NCBI GenBank assembly: GCA_016630905.1
Contig: WBMQ01000012.1
Location: forward strand, 310,001 to 374,000
Origin: Capillidium heterosporum
Taxonomy: Eukaryota > Entomophthoromycota > Entomophthoromycetes > Entomophthorales > Capillidiaceae
Direction of reading: 5' to 3'
DNA: 64,000 nt
The notes under the pieces are model-generated. The model saw nothing but the letters and a program-made list of their open reading frames with translations, was not told the DNA's origin and ran no database searches. The position numbers were made by a program, and so were the translations under genes. Positions 1 to 10,781 of this stretch are shown one piece after another; position 1 is the stretch's first letter, and every line of letters starts with the position of its first letter.

Positions 1-1685
1 CAGGTTAGTTTCGCCTTTAAACTCGCCACCCACTGTCAATCAAGAAGTTCAGCTAAAGTTAATTGAACTCAAAGATGACCTCTCCAAAATGAATCTTGAG
101 AACCAAAAGTTAACTGAAACGATAAAAAAGAAGGACTCTCTCCAATCAACCCACGAGTCTGTAATAAAAAATCTGACCGATCAAGTTGAAGAGTTGAAGT
201 TCTTACTGGATGTCGAAAAAGATAATTTGAAGAGGGAGGCGGAGCTGAGGCTTGAATTGGAAGCTGGTAAGAACATCATGGTCCGGCAGGAAAAGGAGTT
301 GTCCATCTGTAAGGAAAACTTAGAAGTCGAAGTATTATCTACTATATATTTTAGCTAACGATTCGTAATTTAGAATACAAAGCTGAAAGATGATCTGAAC
401 CAGCTAAGGACTCGGCGTAAATTTTATTGCTAGTAAAGTTAAATTAACATTCTTAAGTAGTAGATGCATCTCAAACAAAGTCCCAAGCGGAACCAGCACA
501 CGACAACTACCACTTAATCGTCGAAGAACGTAACCAACTAAAGCGATGGTTCGATGAAGAAAAGGTAGTTATATCTGTTGGACTCGGTTTTGATAATGAA
601 AATGCTTAGATGCGCCATGATCAGCTTAGAGATGAATGGCTTGAAGCCAAAAGTGAGATCAAGAGGCTGAACTTGAAGCTAAGGTAAATATTGATGCAAC
701 TTATCCAACTAAACTTTCGCTTCTAGGGAATATGAAAATACCTGCGGCGACCAGATTGAGCAGATTAAGGTATAGATTTATAGCATCGATTATCGCTAAT
801 TTTTTAGAGTTTAGAAAGTCGTGATGCCTCCTACAATGAAGGCATCGTAAAGTAAGTTTTCAAATCAATGCTAAAACTTAACATGACCCAAGGGAAGTCA
901 ACTACTACCGTGACCAACTGGATGAAGCAATCCGCATCAAGGAGGAACTCAAAGTACCAACATTTTTACACCTTGTGCTAACTTTTTCAAGTTGGAGCTA
1001 GAACGCAGCAACGACCAAACCAAAGTTTTACGTTCTACTATGGAACAACTGTTGAAAGCAGGGGTTGGTGAAGGACGTACAGACCATGCGACCAACTCTA
1101 GCCCATTAGCTTCACCAACCGCCTCTCGGTTCAATTCATTGCCAAGACGTGAAAGGTATAATAGCCTCCAAGATCATCTTTTTTACTTTTTTGCTTAGGG
1201 ACTACAGTAATCCAACTAGTAGCCGTACCAAGTCAGTGGCCAGCAGCGATGACTTTGAGCAGGTCCAAGCCCCGCAACAGCCGGAATCCATTCCCAACCG
1301 GTACAGCAACAGCCACGACCGACGCCGTACCTTGAGCTACGAACCGTGGCAGAATACACCTCCTTCCCCCCACGTTTCAACCTACTTCACCCCACCTGAA
1401 TCCAATATCTTACCTACCATCGTACCTGAACCAGTAGGTCAGACTCCCAGTGCCGAAACCGAGTGTCTAACGTTGGATCCCGACAGTTTGGAAAGTCTCG
1501 ATCTCAAACTCAAGCAGCTGCTGAAAGAAAAAGAGAAGGTTGAGGCCGAGTACTCGCGTATCCCCATCTCCAAAGTTACGTTAAACATGCGCCGGAGGAA
1601 GGAAAAGTTAGAAGAACAGCTAGATACTTTGGACTCTGATATTTCAGGGGTACGTTTGAAGATTCGGGGCCTCAAGGTGTTGTAA
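1..1685 (+). CDS. Coiled-coil protein, 3' part (5' end outside window)
   Basis: The reading frame is already open at base 2 and runs into a lysine/glutamate/leucine-rich coiled coil, so the start lies upstream of the window. At least eight short introns can be drawn, for example 565-609, 684-726 and one ending just before 1200. Exons stay in frame and keep coiled-coil character to about 1150. The last exon starts near 1200, holds a Ser/Pro/Thr-rich linker, and ends with a charged C-terminal block containing LLKEKEKVEAEYSRIP and RRRKEKLEEQLDTLDSDI, then a TAA at 1683-1685. The final block looks like a conserved helical module, but I cannot name its family. The likely role is a structural or scaffold protein; this is inference from the coiled coil only. 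Confidence 0.75.
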
Positions 1686-2286
1686 TGCTGGCTATTAGTT
1701 TCGTTTGATTTCTACGTCTAAACCAACTTCAGCATACCTTTTTGATTTTAACCTTTTAGTATCGTTAATCTGCAACTCTTCCAAACTCGGTCCTTGATTC
1801 CTTTTGATTTAATTTGTCCTTATCCATTCATCACCCCTACTACCGATATCAAATGTTTTGCAAATTTTCCTCCCCAACCATTTGAATCCCCGACTGCCTC
1901 TCCTACCGTTCCAAGCTTCGCTTTATAGGTAGATACACCTTATATAAGGTCCTATACCTATATCAAATGGGGGATAAGACTACTTCAACCCTTCTTTTCC
2001 TTTTCTCTTCCTATCCTCACCTCCGTTAAACTTAGCCATTCGTTTTTTTGATCTAACAATTAATGTTTACCTTTTTATATTATCCGATAGTAATAAATTT
2101 ATGTCAACAGTATTCTTTCTTACTAGTTTAATATAATTAGTTGGAGCCATGGATAAATGAAGCAAAATTTCATTTATTAAATATATTAAGATGAAGATTG
2201 CAGTTAATAACGAAATGTAAAATATGCAAGCAGCTCCGTTTATATAAATTTTTATATTATATAAGTGAAATGGTAGATTACTATCC
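1686..2286. other. Intergenic, convergent 3' ends
   Basis: Lies between the stops of the coiled-coil gene (+) and the GDI gene (-). The first half is pyrimidine-rich and the second is AT-rich, as expected for two 3' UTRs. No convincing gene is seen; open frames on the minus strand lack coding character. Confidence 0.6.
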
Positions 2287-3911
2287 TCATTCAGAATGAG
2301 AATGGTGCTTGACAACTAGATCTTTACCAGTAACTCTCTTGTAGATATCCTTAATATCTTCGTAGGTCGTTTCAAAATGGGAGGTGGCATCGTAAGATCT
2401 AGAGATGAATGTATGACTAGTGATACCATCCTCAACCGGTTCCAAAAGGTCGGTGACTTCAATAAATCTATAAACCATTTAGAAATATTAGTTTTTTCCA
2501 TAAATATGCACATACTTGTCATGGATTGAACCCAGCAACTCGTAAGCTGGCTCCAGTTCCTTATCCGGGTTAGAGGTCTCAACGACTGTAGAAATGGTAG
2601 CCAAATAGTAACCTTTAGCAGTTACGTCAAAGGTTCTCGAGACACCAGTAACGTAGATATCATGTTTACGCTTCAGTTGGTTCTGGGGAAGGACTAGATG
2701 GATGGAATCGCGATTATGAGTGTCGGGGATAGGGTTTTTCAACAGGCATATGGAACGGATAACTCGGCCAACCTTACGAACTTTGCCAGGAAAGTAGCTG
2801 GGATCTCCAACCACAAAATTAGCTCTGGAAATCTAAATATTGGAATTAGCATATATATATATGAAGAGTAGAAAGCCTACTTTATCACCAGATCGTATAC
2901 CACTAAATTTACCATCTTCATAAAGGATTTCATCGATTTTCTTATCAAAGATGCTAATTCCACCATGGGTAGCGCTTATCCTAAATTTCATGTTAAAGGG
3001 ATATTTAAATATATATATAACTTTGCAAAAGCTCGGTTGAGCTCAATTAGCCCTTGAATAGGGTATATATAAGGACTATTGTTGAAAAAAGCTATTGAGG
3101 ATATATAAAGCTTGATGCGTCTACAAGTTTCCAAGGCAGGCTTGGAAATGTATCTAAACAGGTAAAGTTAGTCTTATTGTTTTCAAATAATACAGTTACT
3201 CATCATTCGAATAAAAGGCTAGGACATGGCCGACAAGCTCTTGAGTAGTCGATGTCAAACCGAATTTGGAATATACAACAGACATAGGATCCATTTTGAG
3301 GTTTAAACCTATATAATTTAAAAGATGCTAGCAAGTTTAGTTTACCTTGATGGGTATTAGAATCTTCCTCTTGGTAGTTTTCAATATACTCCATAAATTT
3401 TTTGAAGCGACTCCTTTCAAACATACCTAAGAGAGGGCTGTTGTTGATCTCCTTGGTAGTAAAAGGTACTTTAAAGATCTTTTTGTTTTTATAGACGAAG
3501 GAGTCAGCAACTTCTTTAAATTCGAGGTAGTGAATGGTGTTCAACTGTTCAAGAATTTGGACTAGTTGACTAGCTGCAATCAAAAATTTGGGTACTAGGT
3601 CGACGTGATAGTCGAGGTACTGGCCTAGCTCGGCCGGTGGCTTGGCGTTACGGAACTTTTTAAAAAGCTAAATCGTTTAAATTAGTAAAGCTTTCTTATT
3701 TAGGCACATGCCTGTTCTAAATTCAAACTTGCACTTGCTCCACCATAGCCATCACTCCCATCCAAGTGTAAGACCTTCTTGCCTTCAACTGAAAGGATAC
3801 CCGCCACTATACTTTCGATCAAACCAGTACCTAGGACTATAACGTCATAGTGTCCATCCTAAACGTTATCTTAGCATAAACTTGTTGAAAATTTACTGTT
3901 TTATGTACCAT
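2287..3911 (-). CDS. GDI1: Rab GDP-dissociation inhibitor
   Basis: Extracts GDP-bound prenylated Rab GTPases from membranes and recycles them through the cytosol. Splicing seven introns (3859-3908, 3668-3711, 3309-3345, 3154-3199, 2981-3021, 2833-2880, 2468-2515) gives a 436-residue protein, the usual GDI length (about 440-450). Family marks are the N-terminal FAD-like GxGxxG-type motif [20 protein letters not shown], the block [44 protein letters not shown], and the C-terminal [17 protein letters not shown] with KRVTGKDL. The first coding exon is only the ATG (3909-3911); intron 1 begins directly after it. Intron 2 appears to use a GC donor. No damage is seen, and this is very likely an essential housekeeping gene. 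Confidence 0.96.
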
Positions 3912-4733
3912 GCTTGCTTCAAATCGTTTAAAGTAGTGGAAATATATTTAAGTGTAGAAAAAGTTGAAGGGATAAGAGTAACATCATATAAAACATAAAT
4001 AGCACTTTGGTAAAACTTTTAGGATTACGTAGGCTAGTATGGGATAGCTGACATTCTAGATTCAACTTAAGCATCTGGGCTTTACCGTAATTCGCTAAAT
4101 ATTCAGCTTTCTTGCTGCTGCATATTGCCATATAAGGTTAATATTGGGCTTCAAAAGCAAACTTTTTGAAGGTACTTTTAGGTTTAGCAAATCCCAAGCA
4201 TACCTTTCTTCCCATCAAACAGAAAATATAAAACTTCAACACAATAAACTGCCTAACCTAACCAAAATACTTAAAGACTGTTGTTTCAAAACTTGGAGCA
4301 TAGATTCGCACCATCATCACCATCTGACACCTACAAAAGACATTTAATTGCTAGATTGCCAATTCCAACCTACAAAAGCATAGTTACATAGACGTCTATC
4401 ACCAAAACATTTAGTTCCAAGTAAAATAATGTTGTGTATCAAGAACTTGCATAGCATAAAATACTAATATACATCTAAACTTAATTTAATTAAGATGAAA
4501 TCAAGTTAAAAATAAAGATCAAACACTAATTTTAATTATTTCAAATAGGTTAGGGTATCAGAACAAGAAAGATAGGAAAGGAAGAAAGAAGTACGAATCC
4601 AAATGATTAATTTCTATAAGGAGTTGAGTCACCATTAATTTTGAAGGGAGGAATAAAGAAAAGGTACGATCCGGGAACAAGCAAAAACCGCAAAAGTTAG
4701 TAGGTTGGAGAACTAGGAATAAAAGTCAAGCAG
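3912..4733. other. Intergenic: GDI upstream region and 3' flank of the PH gene
   Basis: Contains the presumed GDI promoter/5' UTR (nearest 3912) and the 3' UTR side of the large PH gene. Short open frames on both strands (3928-4131, 4144-4347) have no recognisable domain or codon preference. Nothing else is seen. Confidence 0.55.
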
Positions 4734-7070
4734 CTACTCCTGCTCGCGCAAGCGAGCATGATGGATCAACTGATCCAATCCTTGCTGCCAATCCTTGACA
4801 ACCTCCTGCTGCAGTAACATATCGTCGACCACTTCCGGTTCCTTGCTCAGTTCCTCCGAGTTGAAAATAGAGCTGATCCTACGGTTACCACCTCGGCCTC
4901 GGTTGACCGATTTGCTCTTGTTGGTAAAGTCAACTAAAGTTTGGAACTTGACGCCACTATTTTTATCGCTCTTATTAGAAGCTGAAGCGTGTAAATCAGA
5001 TTGGGAGCGTGAAATGGTGCGGAACTTGAGGTCCAAGTTGAAGGCGCGGCAGTCGCGGTAGGTGACGACCATACGCTGTAAAACGTAAATCCATCCGGCC
5101 AATTGGTGCAGATTGTCAGCTTTCAAGACGTACCGTTCGGTCATAGTTTGGATCGTAAAACAATCGGGGACGCGCACCCCTTTCCTAGTCAAAAGGCCTA
5201 CCTCAACGATGTCAGCTAATGGGATGACCCACTTTGGCTTCTGGTAGTAGGAGACCTTACCCGGTTCACTTGGATCTGAAGTAGCAAGCAGTGGGTGACA
5301 GATGTGGGGAGATATGGGTTGAGTAGGTTGGTAGTAGGATCGGAAGTCCTGGTTCAAGTAGTCAGGTTTCTCAATAGTCAACCCGGTGACATCGGGCTTG
5401 ACCAAGTCTTTGTTAAGGCAGACTAAGGTGAATCCGTCGCATCGAAAAGTCCTACGTTGCCACGACTTGTTGCGACCCATCTTGTAGAGGCAACCTTCCA
5501 GTAAACTGCACTTGGAGTCGCCAAAAGTGACAAAGCCGCTTTTCTCAGTTACTTGTCGATTTGGGTTGGTTGGAGTGTAGAACTGGTTACGTAGTTTAGT
5601 CGTCAGGTTGGTGGACTTGGGCTCACACGAGTTGAGGTTGCTAGTCAAGTATACGCGGCGGTCAAAGGCAGAGCTGGGCTGGCGGCGTAAACTGAAGTTG
5701 GGCTCGAAGGTACTTTTCTTGGTCTCCTCGTTGTATAGCTTTTCATCATCGATCTCGGAGGCCGAGTCGAAAGTCAGCAGTGGGGGTTTGTTGGTGAGCG
5801 TCATCAACGCGTTCAACTTCAACCCTAAAGTGGTAGGCAATAGTTTACGTACTTCACTAATAGTCTTTATAAGATTAGGCTCCAAATTCAAGTTGAGGTT
5901 GTTGGATTTGTTGGAGGAGGCTGATTTGGTTTCCACATTGGTGGGTGGAAGTTGCTGGGGTTCGAGCTGTGGGCTGGACCAGGGAGTAACTGGGGCAGAT
6001 TCGTCGGCCCAGAAGGACGAGCTGAAAAGATCCTCGACAAAGTTCGTAGAGAGTTGTGGGAGTGGTGAGCTGGTATCGATGTTTATCTTAGCCTCGGGTC
6101 CTACTCTAGTCTCTTCAACTTCACCTTTATGTGTTACCTCGGTTGGTGTACTAACGACTACTTGACTTTCTTCTTTAACTTTAGCTTTAGCTTGCTTAAC
6201 AGTCGAAGGCTTTAGGGCTATTTTCTTCATCTTACTATTTTGAATATTGTTTTGATAAACCGGCAGCAATGGTAGATTGAAGTTGACAATCAAATTTGGA
6301 GGGAAAATTTTACCTTGACCTTTGGGTTTCTTGGGCTCTTCAACGCCATCCAAATAAACCAGCCTGGATTCGTGGGTCAAGTGATTATAGCCTAGCCTAG
6401 CGTTAATGGTTTCTATAACGCGCCAGTCGGTGGCTGAAGGTTTTGTACCGATCCTTATGGGCGTTCTATCGAACTTACGTTCCGATCTCCAAGGTTTGTA
6501 GTTGATATTCAGGTCTACACTTGGACCTTTGTTAAACGCTGACATGGAGAGTGGGAGATCGTCATCTGAAAGATCGCTGCCACCACCTTGAACTAAACTG
6601 TCGCTCTTAGCCTGGGCGTTGGATTTGGTGGAAGTTCGAGTTTGTATCTGGTACTTGCTGTTGCTATCTGGGCTTGGATTTTGATCTGGTTTGGTAGATT
6701 GCGGATGAACTTTCGTATTCTCCCTGCCATTCATCTTCCGGCTTGGATCCCTATACTGGAGTAACGGGGGATGGGAAACAAACTCATCTTTGAGAGGCTG
6801 TCTGATCCCCTTACTAGCTTCAACCTTCTCCTTCTCTTCAACCTGCTTCGTTTTGGGTTCCTTCAAGGTACCCAAATCGTTGACTTCTTGGTAACTGAGT
6901 ATGGAATGCTTACCAGTCTTCTCATCCTTGACCTCGGATAGGATCTGTTGGAAGGTGGGGTGGTTGGAAGTACGCTTAAACCCCTTCTTCTTTTGAGCGT
7001 TGGTGTTGTTGGTGAGAACCTCCCGTTTCAAGGGTGAGCTAAACCTCGGTGAAAATACCATGGTTGCCAT
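4734..7070 (-). CDS. Large PH-domain protein (778 aa)
   Basis: An intronless 778-residue frame starting at an ATG. The N-terminal 500 residues are low-complexity, rich in Ser, Thr, Pro, Lys and Asn, with a more ordered island around residues 170-260 (DDDLPLSMSAFNK, YKPWRSERKFDRTPIRIG, NARLGYNHLTHESRLVYLDG). A pleckstrin-homology domain spans roughly residues 523-669: it opens with GCLYKMGRNKSWQRRTFRCD, continues with WVIPLADIVEVGLLTRK, and closes with the invariant tryptophan in LAGWIYVLQRMV. PH domains bind phosphoinositides or proteins at membranes, so a membrane-associated adaptor is likely. The short C-terminal tail is charged. I do not recognise an orthologue. It is flanked by GDI and a pseudokinase gene, all on the minus strand. 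Confidence 0.85.
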   Translation of the reverse strand: MATMVFSPRFSSPLKREVLTNNTNAQKKKGFKRTSNHPTFQQILSEVKDEKTGKHSILSYQEVNDLGTLKEPKTKQVEEKEKVEASKGIRQPLKDEFVSHPPLLQYRDPSRKMNGRENTKVHPQSTKPDQNPSPDSNSKYQIQTRTSTKSNAQAKSDSLVQGGGSDLSDDDLPLSMSAFNKGPSVDLNINYKPWRSERKFDRTPIRIGTKPSATDWRVIETINARLGYNHLTHESRLVYLDGVEEPKKPKGQGKIFPPNLIVNFNLPLLPVYQNNIQNSKMKKIALKPSTVKQAKAKVKEESQVVVSTPTEVTHKGEVEETRVGPEAKINIDTSSPLPQLSTNFVEDLFSSSFWADESAPVTPWSSPQLEPQQLPPTNVETKSASSNKSNNLNLNLEPNLIKTISEVRKLLPTTLGLKLNALMTLTNKPPLLTFDSASEIDDEKLYNEETKKSTFEPNFSLRRQPSSAFDRRVYLTSNLNSCEPKSTNLTTKLRNQFYTPTNPNRQVTEKSGFVTFGDSKCSLLEGCLYKMGRNKSWQRRTFRCDGFTLVCLNKDLVKPDVTGLTIEKPDYLNQDFRSYYQPTQPISPHICHPLLATSDPSEPGKVSYYQKPKWVIPLADIVEVGLLTRKGVRVPDCFTIQTMTERYVLKADNLHQLAGWIYVLQRMVVTYRDCRAFNLDLKFRTISRSQSDLHASASNKSDKNSGVKFQTLVDFTNKSKSVNRGRGGNRRISSIFNSEELSKEPEVVDDMLLQQEVVKDWQQGLDQLIHHARLREQE

Positions 7071-8154
7071 AACTGAAAACTAAGCTATTAAAATAGGTGA
7101 TGGTGCAGTATGTATTAATTGAATTATCTCCTTCTCACTGTAACTTAAGATTGATATAAAGGCTGTCAGTTCTGTTGGTATCGGGCCTTAAACCTTTAAT
7201 TAATTAATCGACTTTATAACTATAAGACGAAGGTCCAACACAAGGAATATTTAAAAAATTCTGGAATTTGGTAATTATGCTTCACAGCCATTAAATTCGC
7301 TGGATTTAGTTGTGCCTAACCTAAAGCATCCAACTATAAAATGATGGGAAATTACCCCAGAACCCTGCCATCCCAAATCCCTTATTTGACGCCATAAAAC
7401 GAAAGCCTTTCCCGAACCCTCTTTTTTAATGTAGCCACCACAGCCATTGGTAAGAGACATTGAAGCTAAATGGTACCTGTCAACTGCAGTAGTTGGCTGG
7501 TAAAGTAGTTCGGAACCGGCATTCGGATGGATTGGATTGATTATTCCAGTTTCCAAATAAAGGCAACTTTAGCATTGTAGCTAAGTTATACACTATTTTG
7601 AAGATTTGTCAAGTTTTAATCAAAAGGATTGTAAAGGAAAGGGTTAATGAATCTGTGTGTAGAGATGGAGGCAAAGGTATTGATGGCTTGCACTTGAATT
7701 ACAGGCTAAACTCTAAATATTAACTACCCGGATCATTACACCTTTTGAGAGTAGATAGTAGCATTTATCTACATTGGAATTACTTTTAACGTAAACCCAT
7801 ACCAATTTATATGTACAAATGCAAACAGCTACATATCTATAGAAAACTACCTAACGAACCATACCAATATACCTAGTGGCTTAAGTAAATCAATGTAAAA
7901 CAGCTGCTTTATTTCAAAAGCTACTCTTTTATACTATGGTACTTCCTTGTAAATAAACTATATCAAATTAGCAACTACAAAAACTGCCAAGAAAAAAGCA
8001 AATTTAACATAAACATATTAAAAAACTTAATATGAATATTATTTATTTGCCGCTTAAACCCAAATAAACTGAAGTATTTCAAATGCATAGGTACATCCTA
8101 AAAAATATGGTACCAGTAGCTACTTGTACCCATTTGAAGAAACTTACATACAGC
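7071..8154. other. Intergenic
   Basis: Upstream region of the PH gene and 3' flank of the pseudokinase gene. A 93-codon minus-strand open frame (7275-7556) has no ATG at its beginning and no family resemblance. The right half is AT-rich. I see no supported gene. Confidence 0.5.
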
Positions 8155-10323
8155 TTAATTCTGCTGTACAGCGATGGGGTGATCCCAGCCTAGCTGCTTC
8201 AACTTGTCGATAGCCCTATGATATCCCGCTTTAGCTGACAGTTGATACAGATTACGTGCCCTGGACAGATCGACGGTAGTGCCGATGCCCCTTAGGTAAC
8301 AGTGGGCAAGTTTGAATTGGGCGTGGGGTGAATCGCGATCGGAAGCGCGGCTGTAGTACTTGAAAGCTTCGGCGTTGTTAGTAGTTACGCCTAGACCCTG
8401 CTCTAGGCATCGGGCATAGTTGACTTGCGCTTGCACAACACCTGCCTCGGCTGACTGTTTGTACAGCTTGGCTGCCTTGGAGAAATCTTGGGGGACACCG
8501 GTCCCGTTCTGGTAATAGCGTCCCAAGTTGTTTTGGCTGTAAGGGTCTCCAGCACCGGCCGCTAAGGTGTACCATTTGGCTGCCTTGGCAAAATCAACTG
8601 CGACCCCGTTCCCCTTCTCGTAAAGATGACCTAACGTCTGCTGCGCCTTCATACTACCACGCTCAGCTGCCAGCTCGAGGTAGTGGGCCGCCATGATGGG
8701 TTCGGGACCGTTGTAGCCGTGACCTTTTAGCATACGTTGGGCTACAACACAGAGGGCGGCTGGGTGGTTCTGTTGAGCCGCTGCTAGATAATACTCGGTT
8801 GACTTGGCGGTGTCAATGGGGACTCCACGGCCAAAGTGGTAGCACTGAGCTAAACGATACTGACAATGGAGATGTCCCAACTCGGATCCTCGCTTATATA
8901 GTTCAACCGCCTTCTCAACATCGGCCATACCGAGAGTGTCGCTCTCCCAAAGCATGGCACCGCGATAGAAAGCCATTTGATCCTTATCCTCCAGCATCAG
9001 TTGTTCGTATAACCGACGAGCTCCGATGATATCCCGTTGGGTGTTGGTTCCACTCTCGTAGCAGTATGCCAGCAAGATGGCAGCCGGCTTGAAATTCTCC
9101 TTGGTCAATCGTCGCAATATGGGGATACTTTGTTCACGAGTATCACCATAGGTCGATCCCAACTTGAAAAGGTATAACCTGGCCAGTAGCATTTCAGCTT
9201 CAGCATATCCTGAATTCGATGCCCTTTCAAGCCAGCCGCAGGCTACTGTTGTATTGACACTACGTCCCTTTCCAAAGAGGTACATCTTGGCCAGGTGATA
9301 CTGCGAAGTAGCGTATCCGTTCCAAGCTGGTATGTCGAAAAGCTTTGCCGCCTCGACGAACTCCTTCCTCTTGTAGAAATCCAGAGCACGCTGCTGCATC
9401 GAGTCCAACTCACTTGGCGTATATATGTAGCTTGGTTGTGAATCCCTAGGTGAGGTGGCATAAAGTGCTGTATCATCTTCGGTGCTCTCCCTACTCTTGT
9501 TGTTTTCATCATATGTATCGCTGTATTCTTTCAAGGTGGCTGCTACTCTTTCAGCACTAGGTCGAACATGTATTTCATCGCTTAGTAGGTTGCCCATTAG
9601 AGTCAAGTAGTCATCTGTGATAAATGGACGCTTCGGTTGTTGACTTAGGTTGGGGCGTTTCTTTAGTGGTAAAGTGTATTGGTCTGAAAAGGCCAAGTCC
9701 CACAAAATTATACCAAGGCTATAAAGGTCGCTCTCTATCGAACCCGTACTGTAAGTTACTGTATCGTATTCAGGGGCCTTCCAAAACAACTCATCCATAG
9801 TCTTAACCTTGCCTTTATGTTGATCAATAGCATCCATTATATTGGAATCCTCTAAAACTATTAGTCGGGCAGCGTAGTCGTAATCGTGGTCCAAGTAGAC
9901 GCTAGAAGTGTTTAAATTTTTTATTATTACCCCATGCTCATGCAAAAACCTTAAAGCATCAGCTACCGAGTAGGCTAGTTTAGCTCTAAATAACCAAGCG
10001 TTGCTGTCCAATCCATTTGTCTTCTCGAGGTAAGAAGCTAAAGTTTCGCCCAAAAGTAGCTCGTTTAGACAGAGTATGTTGTAGTCCGGATCTAAAGTTA
10101 AACCTAGGAATGCTATCAAATTGATGTTGTTGGGAATCTTTTTGATTGATTGTTCCTGCTCGCTAATCAACCGTTGCACTTCCTCCGCCTTTAAATTGGC
10201 CGTCTTGTAGCACCGTATGTTGCAACTAAACTTACTCTGGTATTTACACCTCCCCTCTTGAAAGTACTCCTGCTCCTCCAGAATGGTTATCTGACCAATC
10301 TTTTCGTATTTCACTGCCTCCAT
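8155..10323 (-). CDS. Pseudokinase fused to ten Sel1 repeats (722 aa)
   Basis: Residues about 1-270 have a protein-kinase fold: a beta-3 lysine candidate in IRCYKTANL (K40), an alpha-C glutamate region, ADALRFLHEHGVII before the catalytic loop, an intact WKAPEYD (APE 183-185) and SIESDLYSLGIILWDLA (subdomain IX). The catalytic loop reads IIKNLNTSSVYL where active kinases have HRDLKxxN, so the catalytic Asp is Asn (about 136) and the Lys and Asn are lost. The DFG position reads EDSN. It is therefore predicted to be catalytically dead. After a 60-residue polar linker, ten Sel1/TPR-like repeats run from about residue 345 to 710 (for example AKWYTLAAGAGDPYSQNNLG). Sel1 repeats form a solenoid for protein binding. 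Expected role: signalling scaffold. Divergent from the lipidated-protein gene at 10782. Confidence 0.9.
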   Translation of the reverse strand: MEAVKYEKIGQITILEEQEYFQEGRCKYQSKFSCNIRCYKTANLKAEEVQRLISEQEQSIKKIPNNINLIAFLGLTLDPDYNILCLNELLLGETLASYLEKTNGLDSNAWLFRAKLAYSVADALRFLHEHGVIIKNLNTSSVYLDHDYDYAARLIVLEDSNIMDAIDQHKGKVKTMDELFWKAPEYDTVTYSTGSIESDLYSLGIILWDLAFSDQYTLPLKKRPNLSQQPKRPFITDDYLTLMGNLLSDEIHVRPSAERVAATLKEYSDTYDENNKSRESTEDDTALYATSPRDSQPSYIYTPSELDSMQQRALDFYKRKEFVEAAKLFDIPAWNGYATSQYHLAKMYLFGKGRSVNTTVACGWLERASNSGYAEAEMLLARLYLFKLGSTYGDTREQSIPILRRLTKENFKPAAILLAYCYESGTNTQRDIIGARRLYEQLMLEDKDQMAFYRGAMLWESDTLGMADVEKAVELYKRGSELGHLHCQYRLAQCYHFGRGVPIDTAKSTEYYLAAAQQNHPAALCVVAQRMLKGHGYNGPEPIMAAHYLELAAERGSMKAQQTLGHLYEKGNGVAVDFAKAAKWYTLAAGAGDPYSQNNLGRYYQNGTGVPQDFSKAAKLYKQSAEAGVVQAQVNYARCLEQGLGVTTNNAEAFKYYSRASDRDSPHAQFKLAHCYLRGIGTTVDLSRARNLYQLSAKAGYHRAIDKLKQLGWDHPIAVQQN

Positions 10324-10781
10324 GTTTCTCAGCTAAGTCGTGTCTCCTTCAATTTGGATTTGGTTGAAAGTTGAAATAAACCCTAAAGCTCTTTGATATA
10401 GTCCATATTTTTGCCTAGTCACTCTATTTATAATTAGTCCTTGCGAACGTTTAGCCTTAAAGTGTCACTGAAAACTGGATCCTGTTGATTTACAGTAAGC
10501 CAATTTCCCCCTTTATCTTCTAAATCCATTGGTTGGGATTCAAAAACTCCAAATTTTGAATTTAACTCCACTCAAAGTAACGTCCAAGTATAATAAACGC
10601 CGTACATTATGCCAGCTGGACGAATAAAGGTTGTAGAATAAGTATCCTCTACTTTCATTTGCATTTATTTGTGTCATCGATTTGGTCCGGCCAATCTTTA
10701 GCTAATCCACTATTCTAAATTAGGCTTCTAATTTGAATGCAACATCTCTCATCATCAATAAGAGTTTGGAATATATCAACT
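10324..10781. promoter_or_regulatory. Divergent intergenic region between pseudokinase and lipidated-protein genes
   Basis: The two ATGs face away from each other across 458 bp, so this interval must carry both promoters, possibly shared. No clear TATA element or repeated operator was identified. The upstream in-frame ATG at 10737 lies here; I prefer the 10782 start for the downstream gene. Confidence 0.5.

Noticed and set aside
7275-7556. 93-codon minus-strand open frame
   Set aside because: No ATG at its beginning, no domain and no codon preference.
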